Program-made: the position numbers and the translations under genes
The notes under the pieces: generated by a model
The model's database searches: none
What the model was told of the DNA's origin: nothing
The model's input: the letters and a program-made list of their open reading frames with translations, nothing else
Assembly: GCA_029961685.1 (NCBI GenBank)
Contig: JARWKL010000007.1
Span: forward strand, 25,491,013 to 25,555,012
Direction: 5' to 3'
DNA from: Aristolochia californica
Lineage: Eukaryota > Streptophyta > Magnoliopsida > Piperales > Aristolochiaceae
DNA: 64,000 nucleotides
In this document: positions 24,201 through 37,454 of the stretch, piece after piece
Numbering within the stretch: the stretch's first letter is position 1
How the letters are laid out: the number at the start of each line of letters is the position of its first letter

Positions 24201-26224
24201 ATGACTCATGGATTTGAAGTCAGCACTCAGTTAATAATCGCCCGCCTCCACCGTTTCCCGACGATTGCAAAACATTAGATTTAAAAATGAAAGAGTGCAT
24301 ACGATCCCTAAAACATACAGACACTCTTTGGAAATATCTCTCTCTACATTTGTGCATTGTGCATTTCCATTTTAGATGTCCACTTTTTTCTTAAATCAGA
24401 ACTTTGAGTTTTCGCTCCCCACTTCATCCCGTAAACAAAAAAGGCAAAAAAGATCACAACAAAATAAAATTTTTTATAGTTGATGTGTGGAAAATATTTA
24501 AAATAATAATTAATGTAAATGAAAAATATCTATTAACACACCACAAATGAACACAAAAGTTTTGTTATCCAAGTTTCGGAAATTCCATTAGTCCAACCCT
24601 TTTAAGCTTGGAATTTTACTGGAAGGAGATTTTTTCTACACATGTTTTAAAAATGGATATGCATGCTTGAAACATGTTAAAGATTCAAATGACCTATGGA
24701 TCCAATGCTTTTAAAGAGAATAACAAACGCTCATTAAATTCTCAAGTGAACGTGCGGTGATATTTACCCGAGTCTAACAAGTCATTATTTTGCCCATTTT
24801 CAAAAATTTGATCTAACAATCATAGATGATTGTAAACTGATTTATGATGCGTAACGGGCTATATGTTTGTATGAAATGACTTATGGATTGAAATTTAACA
24901 CTCAGTGAAAAATCCTCTTCCACCAATTTTTCCCGACGATTGCAAAACCTGACATATAAAAACTAAAAAGAGTTTACAATCCCTAAAAATTACAGACACT
25001 TTTTGGAATTATCTCTCCCTACAATTTATGCATTGTGCTTTTCAATTTTATAGGTTAATTTTTTTCTTAAATCAAAACTTTGATTTTTCGCTCTCCCTTC
25101 ATCCCAAAAACAAACAAGGCAAAAAGCTTACAACAAAATGAAAATTTTATAGTTGATGTATGGAAAAAATTTAAAACAATAACAGCTATAAATAAAGAAA
25201 ATTTATTCACCCAACACAAATGAGCACAAAAGTTTTGTTATCCAATTTTGGGAAATTCCACTAGTTTAACCCTAATAGTTAGGAATTTTGCAAGAAAGAG
25301 ATTTCGTCCACACATGTTTTAAAAATTGATATGCATGTTTGAAACATGTTAAAGATGCAAATGATCTATGGATGCAAATCTTTTAAAGAGAATAACAAAC
25401 GCTCATTAAATTCTCAAGTGTACTTGTGGTGGGATATTTACCCGAGTCAAACATGCCATTATTTTACCTATTTGCAAAAAGCTGACATAATTAATCATAG
25501 ATGATTGTAATGTGATTTATCTTGCGTAACGGGCTATATTTTTGTATAAAATGAATTATGGATAGCAATTCAACACTCACTTAAAAATCCTCCGCAACCT
25601 ATTTTTCCCGACGATTGCAAAACCTGAGATATAAAAATGAAAAGGTGCTTACAATCCCTAAAAATTTCAAACACTCTTTGGAATTATCGATCTCTACATA
25701 TGTGCATTTTGCATTTCCGTTTTAGATGTACACATTTTTCTTAGATCAAAACTACGAGTTTTTCGCTCTCCCTTCATCCCGTAAACAAAAAAGGCAAATA
25801 GATTATAGCAAAATGAAAATTTCATAGTTGATGTACGGAAAAAGTTTAAAACAATAAAAAAAGTATATAAAGAAAATTTATTCACACACCACAATTGAAC
25901 ACAAAAGTTTTGTTATCCAAGTTTGGGAAATTCCACTAGTCCAAAACTATTATCTTGGAATTTTACATGAAGGAGATTTTTTCTACACATGTTTTAAAAA
26001 AGGATATGCATGGCAGAAACATGTTAAAGATTCAAATGACCAATGGATCCAAAGCTTTTAAAGAGAATAACAAACTCTCATTCAATTCTCAAGTGAACGA
26101 GCAGTGGGATATTTGCCCGAGTCAAACAAGCCATTATTTAGCCCATATTCAAAAAGTTGAGTTAACAATCATAGATGATTGTAAAGTGATTTGTCATGTG
26201 TAACGGGCCATATTTTTGTAAGAA
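24201..26224 (+). repeat. HOR unit A-B-C
   Basis: A starts at 24201, B at 24876, C at 25551. The B copy has variants tgaaatttaacactcagtg, ctcttccacc and taacagctataaat, and the C copy has gatagcaattc. All recur in the next unit, marking recent duplication of one HOR. Confidence 0.93.
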
Positions 26225-28244
26225 ATGACTTATGGATTTGAAGACAACACTCAGTTAAAAATCGCCCGCCTCCCCCGTTTCTCGACGATTGCAAAACCAT
26301 AGATATAAAATCAAAAAAGTGCATATGATCCCTAAAACATACAAACACTCTTTGGAAATATCTCTCTCTATATTTTTGCATTGTGCATTTCCATTTTAGA
26401 TGTACACTTTTTCCTTAAATCAGAACTTTGAGTTTTCGCTCCCCTTCATCCCGTAAACATAAAAGGCAAAAAAGATTACAACAAAATAAAAATTTTACAG
26501 TTGATATGTGAAAAATATTTAACATAATAACTAATGTAAATAAAAAATATCTATTCACGCACCACAAATGAACACAAAAGTTTGGTTATCCAAGTTTGGG
26601 AAATTCCATTAGTCCAACCCTTTTAAGCTTGGAATTTTACATGAAGGAGATTTTTTCTACACATGTTTTAAAAATGGATATGCATGCTTGAAACATGTTA
26701 AAGATTCAAATGACCTATGGATCCAATGCTTTTAAAGAGAATAACAAACTCTCATTAAATTTTCAAGTGAACGAGCGGTGGGATATTTACCCGAGTCTAA
26801 CAGGTCATTATTTTGCCCATTTCCAAAAATTTGATCTAACAATCATAGATGATTGTAAACTGATTTATCAGGTGTAACTGGCTATATTTTTGTATGAAAT
26901 GACTTATGGATTGAAATTTAACACTCAGTGAAAAATCCTCTTCCACCAATTTTTCCCGACGATTGCAAAACCTGAGATATAAAAACTAAACAGTGTTTAC
27001 AATCCCTAAAAATTACAGACACTCTTTGGAATTATCTCTCCCTACAATTGTGCATTGTGCTTTCCAATTTTTTATGTTAATTTTTTTCTTAAATCAAAAC
27101 TTTGACTTTTCGCTCTCCCTTCATCCCGAAAACAAACAAGAAAAAAAGCTTACAACAAAATGAAAATTTTATAGTTGATGTATGGAAAAAATTTAAAACA
27201 ATAACAGCTATAAATAAAGAAAATTTATTCACCTAACACAAATTAGCACAAAAGTTTTGTTATCCAATTTTGGGAAACTCCACTAGTTTAACCCTAATAG
27301 CTTGGAATTTTGCAAGAAAGAGATTTCATCCACATAAGTTTTAAAAATTGATATGCATGTTTGAAACACGTTAAAGATGCAAATGAGCTATGGATGCAAA
27401 TCTTTTAAGGAGAATAACAAACGCTCATTAAATTCTCAAGTGAACTTGCGGTGGGATATTTACCCGAGTCAAACATGCCATTATTTTGCCCATTTGCAAA
27501 AAGCTGAGATAATTAATCATAGATGATTGTAATGTGATTTATCATGCGTAACGGGCTATATTTTTGTATAAAATGAATTATGGATAGCAATTCAACACTC
27601 AGTTAATAATCCACCGCAACCCATTTTTCCCGACGATTGCAAAACCTGAGATATAAAAACAAAAAGGTTCTTACAATCCCTAAAAATTACAGACACACTT
27701 TTGAATTATCTCTCTCTACATATGTGCATTGTGCATTTCCGTTTTAGATGTACACATTTTTCTTAAATCAAAACTACGAGTTTTTCGCTCTCCCTTCATC
27801 CCGTAAACAAAAAAGGTAAATAGATCATAGCAAAATGAAAATTTCATAGTTGATGTACGGTAAAAGTTTAAAACAATAAAAAAAGTAAATGAAGAAAATT
27901 TATTAACACACCACAAATGAACACAAAAGTTTTGTTATCCAAGTTTGGGAAATTCCAATAGTCCAAAACTAATATCTTGGAATTTTACATGAAGGAGATT
28001 TTTTCTACACATTTGTAAAAATGGATATGCATGCCAGAAACATGTTAAAAATTCAAATGACCTATGGATCCAAAGCTTTTAAAGAGAATACAAACGCTCA
28101 TTCAATTCTCAAGTGAACGTGCGGTGGGATATTTGCCCAAGTCAAACAAGCCATTATTTTGCCCATATTCAAAAAGTTGAGCTAACAATCATAGATGATT
28201 GTAAAGTGATTTGTCATGCATAATGGGCTATATTTTTGTAAGAA
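26225..28244 (+). repeat. HOR unit A-B-C (sibling of the unit at 24201)
   Basis: A starts at 26225, B at 26899, C at 27573. The B and C copies share ctcttccacc, taacagctataaat and gatagcaattc with the preceding unit at an offset of about 2,023 bp. Confidence 0.93.
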
Positions 28245-30263
28245 ATAACTTATGGATTTGAAGTCAACACTCAGTTAGAAATCGCCTGCCCCCCCCATTT
28301 CCCGACGATTGTAAAACCTTAGATATAAAAACAAAAGAGTGCATATGATCCCTAATACATACGGACACTGTTTGGAAATATCTCTCTCTACATTTGTGCA
28401 TTGTGCATTTCCATTTTTTATGTACACTTTTTTCTTAGATCAGAACTTTGAGTTTTCGCTCCTTCATCCCGTAAAAAAAAAAGGCAAAAAAATCACAACA
28501 AAATAAAAATTTTATTGTTGATGTGTGGCAAATATTTAAAATAATAACTAATGTAAATAAAAAATATCTATTCACACACCACAAGTGAACACAAAAGTTT
28601 TGTTATCCAAGTTTGGGAAATTTCATTAGTCCAACCCTATTAAGCTTGGAATTTTACATGAAGGAGATTTTTTCTACACATGTTTTAAAAATAGATATGC
28701 ATGCTTGAAACATGTTAAAGATTCAAATGACCTATGGATCCAAAGCTTTTAAACAGAATAACAAACGCTCATTAAATTCTCATGTGAACGTGCGGTGGGA
28801 TATTTACCCGAGTTTAACAAGTCATTGTTTTGCCCATTTTCAAAAATTTGATCTAACAATCACAGATGATTGTAAAGTGATTTATCATGCATAACGGGTT
28901 ATAATTTTTTATGAAATAACTTATCGATTGCAATTCAACACTCAGTAAAAATTACTTTGCCACCAATTTTTCCCGACAATTGCAAAACCTGAGATATAAA
29001 AACTAAAAAGAGCTTACAATCCCAAAAAATTATAGACACTCTTTGGAATTATCTCTCCCTACAATTGTAGATTGTGCTTTTCCTTTTTAGATGTACATTT
29101 TTTTCTTAAATCAAAACTTTGAATTTTCGCTCTCCCTTCATCCCGAAAACAAACAAGGCAAAAAGCTTACAACGAAATGAAAATTTTATAGTTGATGTAT
29201 GGAAAAAATATAAAAAAATAACAAATATAAACAAATAAAATTTATTCACCCAATACTAATGAACACAAAAGTTTTGTTATTAAATTTTGGGAAATTCCAC
29301 TAGTTTAACCCTAATTGCTTTGAATTTTGCAAGAAAGAGATTTCATCCACACATGTTTTAAAAATGGATATGCATGTTTGAAACATGTTAAAGATGCAAT
29401 TGAGCTTTGGATGCAAAGCTTTTAAAGAGAATAACAAACGCTGATTAAATTCTCAAGTGAAGTTGCGGTGGGATATTTACTCGAGTCAAACATGCCATTA
29501 TTTTGCCCATTTGCAAAAAGCTGACATAATTAATCATAGATGATTGTAATGTAATTTATCATGCGTAACGGACTATATTTTTTTATGAAATGACTTATGG
29601 ATAGCAATTCAACACACAGTTAAAAATCCTCCACAACCCATTTTTCCCGACGATTGCAAAACCTGAGATATAAAAACAAAAAGGTGCTTACAATCCCTAA
29701 AAATTACGGACACTCTTTGGAATTATCTCTCTCTACATATGTGCATTGTGCATTTCCGTTTTAGATGTACACATTTTTCATAAATCAAAACTTCGAGTTT
29801 TTCGCTCTCGCTTCATCCCGTAAACAAAAAAGGCAAATAGATCACAGCAAAATGAAAATTTCATAGTTGATGTACGGAAAAAGTTTAAAACAATAAAAAA
29901 AGTAAACGAAGAAAATCTATTCACACACCACAAATGAACACAAAATTTTTGTTATCCAAGTTTGGGAAATTCCACTAAGCCAAAACTAATATCTACGAAT
30001 TTTACGTGAAGGAGATTTTTTCTACACATGTTTTAAAAATGGATATGCAAGTCAGAAACATGTTAAAGATTCAAATGACCTATGGATCCAAAGTTTTTAA
30101 AGAGAATTACAAACGCTCATTAAATTCTCAAGGGAACGTGCGGTGGCATATTTGCCCGAGTCAAAGAAGCCATTATTTTGCCCATATTCAAAAAGTTGAG
30201 CTAACAATCATAGATGATTGTAAAGTGATTTGTCATGCGTAACAGGCTATATTTTTGTAAGAA
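28245..30263 (+). repeat. HOR unit A-B-C
   Basis: A starts at 28245, B at 28916, C at 29590. The A copy has an unusually long C-run (gcctgccccccccat) in its GC-rich block near 28285. The B copy reads ttactttgccacc. Confidence 0.93.
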
Positions 30264-32285
30264 ATGACTTATGGATTTGAAGTCAACACTCAGTTAAAAA
30301 TCGCCCGCCTCCCCCGTTTCCTGACGATTGCAAAACCTTAGATATAAAAACAAAAAAAATGCATACGATCCCTAAAACATACAAACACTCTTTGGAAATA
30401 TCTCTCTCTACATTTGTTCATTGTGCATGTCCATTTTAGATGTACACTTTTTTCTTAAATCATAACTTTGAGTTTTCCCTCCCCCTTCATCCCGTAAACA
30501 AAAAAGGCAAAAAAGATCACAACAAAATAAAAATTTTGTAGTTGATGTGTGGAAAATATTTAAAATAATAACTAATGTAAATAAAAAATATCTATTCACA
30601 CACCACAAATGAACACAAAAGTTTTATTATCGAAGTTTGGGAAATTCCATTAGTCCAACCCTATTAAGCTTGGAATTTTACATGAAGGACATTTTTTCTA
30701 CACATGTTTAAAAAATGGATATGCATGCTTGAAACATGTTAAAGATTCAAATGACCTATGGATCCAAAGCTTTTAAACAGAATAACAAACGCTCATGAAA
30801 TTCTCAAGTGAACGTGCAGTGGGATATTTACCCGAGTCTAACAAGTCATTGTTTTGCCCATTTTCAAAAATTTGATCTAACAATCATAGATGATTGTAAA
30901 GTGACTTATCATGCGTTACGGGCTATATTTTTGAATGAAATGAATTATGGATTGCAATTCAACACTCAGTTAAAAATCCGTTGCCACCAATTTTTTCCGA
31001 CGATTGCAAAACCTGAGATATGAAAACTAAAAAGGGCTTACAATCCCTAAAAATAACTCACACACTTTGGAATTATCTCTCCCTACAATTGTGCATTGTG
31101 CTTTTCCATTTTAGATGTACACATTTTTCTTAAATCAAAACTTTGACTTTTCCCTCTCCCTTCATCCCGAAAACAAACAACGCAAAAAGTTTACAACAAA
31201 ATGAAAATTTTATAGTTGATGTATGTTAAAAATATAAAAAATAAAAAGTATAAACAAAGAAAATTTATTCACCCAAAACAAATGAACACAAAAGTTTTTT
31301 TATCCAATTTTGGGAAATTCCACTAGTTTAACCCTAATTGCTTGGAATTTTGCAAGAAAGAGATTTCATCCACACATGTTTTAAAAATGGATATGCATGT
31401 TTGAAACATGTTAAAGATGCAAATGAGCTATGGATGCAGAGCTTTTAAAGAGAATAACAAACGCTCATTAAATTCTCAAGTGAACTTCCGGTGGGATATT
31501 TACCCGAGTCAAACATGCCATTATTTTGCCCATTTGCAAAAAGCTGACATAATTAATCACAGATGATTGTAATGTGATTTATCATGCGTAACAGGCTATA
31601 TTTTTGTATGAAATGACTTATGGATTGCAATTCAACACTCAGTTAAAAATCCTCCACAACCCATTTTTCCCAACGATTGCAAAACCTGAGATATAAAAAC
31701 GAAAAGGTGCTTACAATCCCTAAAAATTACAGACACTCTTTGGAATTATCTCTCTCTACATATGTGCAATGTGCATTTCTGTTTTAGATGTACACATTTT
31801 TCTTAAATCAAAACTTCGAGTTTTTCGCTCTCCCTTCATCCGATAAACAAAAAAGGCAAATAGATCACAGCAAAATGAAAATTTCATAGTTGATGTACGG
31901 AAAAAATTTAAAACAATAAAAAAGTAAATGAAGAAAATTTATTCACACACCACAAATGAACGCAAAATTTTTGTTAGCCTAGTTTGGGAAATTCCACTAG
32001 TCCAAAACTAATATCTGGGAATTTTACATGAAGGATATTTTTTCTACACATGTTTTTAAAATGGATATGCATGCGAGAAACATGTTAAAGATTCAAATGA
32101 CCTATGGATCCAAAGCTTTTAAAGAGAATAACAAACGCTCATTAAATTCTCAAGTGAACGTGTTGTGGGATATTTGCCCGAGTCAAACAAGCCATTATTT
32201 TGCCCATATTGAAAAAGTTGAGCTAACAATCATAGATGATTGTAAAGTGATTTGTCATGCGTAACGGGCTATATTTTTGTAAGGA
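30264..32285 (+). repeat. HOR unit A-B-C
   Basis: A starts at 30264, B at 30940, C at 31613. All three are full length with clean type markers; the B copy reads ccgttgccacc. Confidence 0.93.
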
Positions 32286-33634
32286 ATGACTTATGGATTT
32301 GAAGTCAACACTCAGTTAAAAATCGCCCGCCTCCCCCGTTTCCCGACGATTTCAAAACCTTAGATATAAAAACGAAAGAGTGCATACGATCCCTAAAACA
32401 TACAGACACTCTTTGGTAATATCTCTCTCTACATTTGTTCATTGTGCATTTCCATTTTAGATGTATACTTTTTTCTTAAATCCGAACTTTGAGTTTTCGC
32501 TCCCCCTTTATCCCGTAAACAAAAAAGGCAAAATAGATCACAACAAAATAAAAATTTTATAGTTGTTGTGTGGAAAATATTTAAAATAATAACTAATGTA
32601 AATAAAAAATATCTATTCACACACCACAAAAGAACACAAAAGTTTTTTTATCCAAGTTTGGGAAATTCCAATAGTCCAACGCTATTAAACTTGGAATTTT
32701 ACATGAAGGAGATTTTTTCTACACATATTTTAGAAATGGATATGCATACTTGAAACATGTTAAAGATTCAAATGACCTATGGATCCAAAGCTTTTAAAGA
32801 GAATAACAAACACTCATAAAATTCTCAAGTGAACTTGCGGTGGGATATTTACCCGAGTCTAACAAGTCATTATTTTGCCCATTTTCAAAAATTTGATCTA
32901 ACAATCATATATGATTGTAAAGTGATTTATCATGCGTAACGGGCTATATTTTTGTATGAAATGACTTATGGATTGCAATTCAACACTTAGTTAAAAATCC
33001 TTTGCCACCAATTTTTCCCCACGATTGCAAAACCTGAGATATAAAAACTAAAAAGAGCTTACAATCCCTAAAAATTATAGACACTCCTTGGAATTATCTC
33101 TCCCTAAAATTGTGCATTGTGCTTTTCCATTTTAGATCTACACTTTTTTCTTAAATCAAAAATTTGACTTTTCGCACTCCCTTCGTCACGAAAACAAACA
33201 AGGCAAAAAGATTACAACAAAGTGAAAATTTTATCGTTGATGTATGGAAAAAATTTAAAACAATAACAAATATAAATAAAGAAAATTTATTCACCCAACA
33301 CAAATGAACACAAAAGTTTTGTTATCCAATTTTGGGAAATTCCACTAGTTTAACCCTATTAGATTGAAATTTTGCAAGAAAGAGATTTCATCCACACATG
33401 TTTTAAAAATGGATATGCATGTTTGAAACATGTTAAATATGCAAAGGAGCTATGGATGCAAAACTTTTAAAGAGAATAAAAAACGCTCATTAAATTCTCA
33501 AGTGAACTTGCGGTGGGATATTTACCCGAGTCAAACATGCCATTATTTTGCCCATTTGAAAAAAGCTGACTTAATTAATCATAGATGATTTTAATGTGAT
33601 TTATCATGCGTAACGGGCTATATTTTTGTATGAA
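32286..33634 (+). repeat. A then B
   Basis: A starts at 32286 and B at 32961, both full length. They are followed by a fused monomer rather than a normal C. Confidence 0.93.
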
Positions 33635-34755
33635 ATGACTTATGGATTGCAATTCAACACTCAGTTAAAAATCCTCCGCAACTCATTTTTCCCGACGATT
33701 GCAAAACCTGAGATATAAAAACGAAAAGGTGCTTACAATCCCTAAAAATTACATACAATCTTTGGAATTATCTCTCTCTACATATGTGCATTGTGCATTT
33801 CCGTTTTAGATGTACACATTTTTCTTAAATCAAAACTTCGAGTTTTTCGCTCTCCCTTCATCCCGTAAAGAAAAACGGCAAATAGATCACAGCAAAATGA
33901 AAATTTCATAGTTGATGTACGGGAAAAGTTTAAAACAATAAAAAAGTAAATGAAAAAATTTATTCACGCACCACAAATGAACACAAAAGTTTTGTTAACC
34001 AAGTTTGGGAAATTCCACTTGTCCAAAACTAATATCTTGGAATTTTACAAGAAGGAGATTTTTTCTACATTTTTTAAAAATGGATATCTATGCCAGAAAC
34101 ATGTTCAAGATTCAAATGACCTATGGATCCAATTTTTCCCGACTATTGCAAAAGCTGAGATATAAAAACTAAAAAGAGCTTACAAACCCTAAAAATTACA
34201 GACACTCTTCGGAATTATCTCTCCCTACAATTGTGCATTGTGCTTTTGCATTTTAGATGTACACTTTTTTCTTAAATAAAAACTTTGACTTTTCGCTCTC
34301 CCTTCATCCCAAAAACAAACAAGGCAAAAAGCTTACAACAAAATAAAAATTTTATAGTTGATGTTTGGAAAAAATTTAAAACAATAACAAATATAAATAA
34401 AGAAGATATATTCACCAAACACATATGAACACAAAAGTTTTGTTATCCAATTTTTGGAAATTCCACTAGTTTAACCCTAATAGCTTTGAATTTTGCAAGA
34501 AAGAGATTTCGCCCACACATGTTTTAAAATTGGATATGTGTGTTTGAAACTTGTTAAAAATGCAAATGAGCTATGGATGCAAAGCTTTTAAAGAGAATAA
34601 CAAACGCTCATTAAATTCTCAAGTGAACTTGCGGTGGGATATTTACGCGAGTCAAGCATGCCATTGTTTTGCCCATTTGGAAAAAGCTGACATAATTAAT
34701 CATAGATGATTGTAATGTGATTTATCATGCGTAACGGGCTACATTTTTGTATGAA
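33635..34755 (+). repeat. Fused C/B monomer pair (junction at 34129)
   Basis: Type C runs 33635 to about 34128. At ctatggatccaattttt it jumps to B offset 48 and runs as B to 34755. C ccaa (in gatccaaag) meets B ccaa (in caccaattt), a 4-base microhomology. The end of this C, one entire A and the first ~47 bp of B are missing, about 900 bp. Confidence 0.9.
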
Positions 34756-35429
34756 ATGACTTATGGAATGCAATTCAACACTCGGTTAAAAATCCTCCGC
34801 AACCCATTTTTCCCTACGATTGCAAAACCTGAGATTTAAAAACGAAAAGGTGCTTACAATCGCTAAAAATTACAGACACTCTTTGGAATTATCTCTCTGT
34901 ACATATGTGCATTGTGCATTTCCGTTTTAGATGTACACATTTTTCTTAAATCAAAACTTTGAGTTTTTCGCTCTCCCTTCATCCCGTAAACAAAAAAGGC
35001 AAATAGATCACAATTAAATGAAAATTTCATAGTTGATGTACGAAAAAAGTTTAAAACAATAAAAAAATTAAATGAAGAAAATTTATTCACATACCACAAA
35101 TGAACACAAAAGTTTTGTTATCCAAGTTTGGAAAATTCCACTAGTCCAAAACTAATATCTGGGAATTTTACATGAAGGAGATTTTTTCTGCACATGTTTT
35201 TAAAATGGATATGCATGCCAGAAACATGTTAAAGATTCAAATGACCTATGGATCCAAAGCTTTTATAGAGAATAACAAACGCTCATTAAATTCTCAAGTG
35301 AACGTGCGCTGGGATATTTGCCCGAGTCAAACAAGCCATTATTTTGCCCATATTCAAAAAGTTGAGCTAACAATCATAGATGATTGTAAAGTTAAATGTC
35401 ATGTGTAACGGGCTATATTTTTGTAAGAA
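34756..35429 (+). repeat. Type C monomer
   Basis: Full-length C following the fusion, restoring the A-B-C register for the unit at 35430. Confidence 0.93.
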
Positions 35430-37454
35430 ATGACTTATGGATTTGGAGTCAACACTCAGTTAAAAATCGCCTGCCACCCTTGTTTCCCGACGATTGCAAA
35501 ACCTTAGATATAAAAACGAAAGAGTACATATGATCCCTAAAAAACACAGACACTCTTTGGAAATATCTCTCTCTACATTTGTGCATTCTGCATTTCCATT
35601 TTATATGTACACTTTTTTCCTAAATCAGAAGTTTGAGTTTTCGCTCCCCCATCATCGCGTAAAAAAAAATGGCAAAAAAGAACACAACAATATAAAAATT
35701 TTATAGTTGATGTGTGGAAAATATTTAAAATAATAAATAAAGTAAATAAAAAATATCTATTCACACACCACAAATGAACACAAAAGTTTTGTTATCCAAG
35801 TTGGGGAAATTGCTTTAGTGCAACCCTAATAAGCTTGGAATTTTACATTAAGGAGATTTTTTGTACACATGTTTTAAAAATGGATATACATGCTTGAAAC
35901 ATGTTAAAGATTCAAATGACCTATGGATCCAAAGCTTTTAAAGAGAATAACAAACGCTCATTAAATTCTGAAGTGAACGTGCGGTGGGATATTTACCCGA
36001 GTCTAACAAGTCATTATTTTGCCCATTTTCAAAAATTTGATCTAACAATCATAGATGATTGAAGAGTGATTTATCACGCGTAACGGGCTATATTTTTGTA
36101 TGAAATGACTTATGGATTGCAATTCAACACTCAGTTAAAAATCCTCTGCCACCAATTTTTTCCCGACGATTGCAAAACCTGAGATATAAAAACTAAAAAG
36201 AGTTTACAATCCCTAAAAATTATGGAGACTCTTTGGAATTTTCTCTCCCTACAATTGTGCATTGTGCTTTTCCATTTTAGATGTACACTTTTTTCTTAAA
36301 TCAAAACTTTGACTTTTCGCTCTCCCTTCATCCCGAAAACAAACAAGGCAAAAAGCTTACAACAAAATGAAAATTTTATTGATGATTTATGGAAAAAATT
36401 TAAAACAATAACAAATATAAATAAAGAAAGTTTATTCACCCAACACAAATGAACACAAAAGTTTTGTTTTCCAAATTTGGGAAATTCCACTAGTTTAACC
36501 CTAATAGCTTGGAATTTTGCAAGAAAGAGATTTCATCCACACATGTTTTAAAAACGGATATGCGTGTTTGAAACTTGTTAAAGATGCAAATGAGCTATGG
36601 ATTCAAAGCTTTTAAAGAGAATAACAAACGCTCTTTAAATTCTCAAGTGAACTTGCAGTGGGATATTTACCCGAGTCAAACATGCAATTATTTTGTCCAT
36701 CTGCAAAAAGCTGACATAATTAATCATAGATGATTGTAATGTGATTTATCATGCATAATGGGCTATATTTTTGTTTGAAATGACTTATGGATTGCAATTC
36801 AACACTCAGTTAAAAATCCTCCGCGACCCATTTTTCCCAACGATTGCAAAACCTGAGATATAAAAACGAAAAGGTGCTTACAATCCCTAAAAATTATAGA
36901 CACTCTTTGGAATTATCTCTCACTACATATGAGCATTGTGCATTTCCGTTTTAGATGTACACATTTTTCTTAAATCAAAACCTCGAGTTTTTCGCTCTCC
37001 CTTCATCCCGTAAACAAAAAAAGACAAATAGATCACAGCAAAATGAAAATTTCATAGTTGATGTACGGAAAAAGTTTAAAACAATAAAAAAAGTAAATGA
37101 AGAAAATTTATTCACACACCACAAATGAACACAAAAGTTTTGTTATCCAAGTTTGGGAAATTCCAGTAGTCCAAAACTAATATCTTGGAATTTTAAATGA
37201 AGGAGATTTTTCCTACACATGTTTTAAAAATGGATATGCATGCCGGAAGCATGTTAAAGATTCAAATGACCTATGGATCCAAAGCTTTTAAAGAGAATAA
37301 CAAATGCTCATTAAATTCTCAAGTGAACGTGCGGTGGTATATTTGCCCGAGTCAAACAAGCCATTATTTTTCCCATATTCAAAAAGTTGAGCTAACAATC
37401 ATAGATGATTGTAAAGTGATTTGTCAAATGTAACGGGCTATATTTTTTTAAGAA
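35430..37454 (+). repeat. HOR unit A-B-C
   Basis: A starts at 35430, B at 36105, C at 36780, all full length. The A copy has a disrupted GC-rich block (gcctgccacccttg). Confidence 0.93.
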
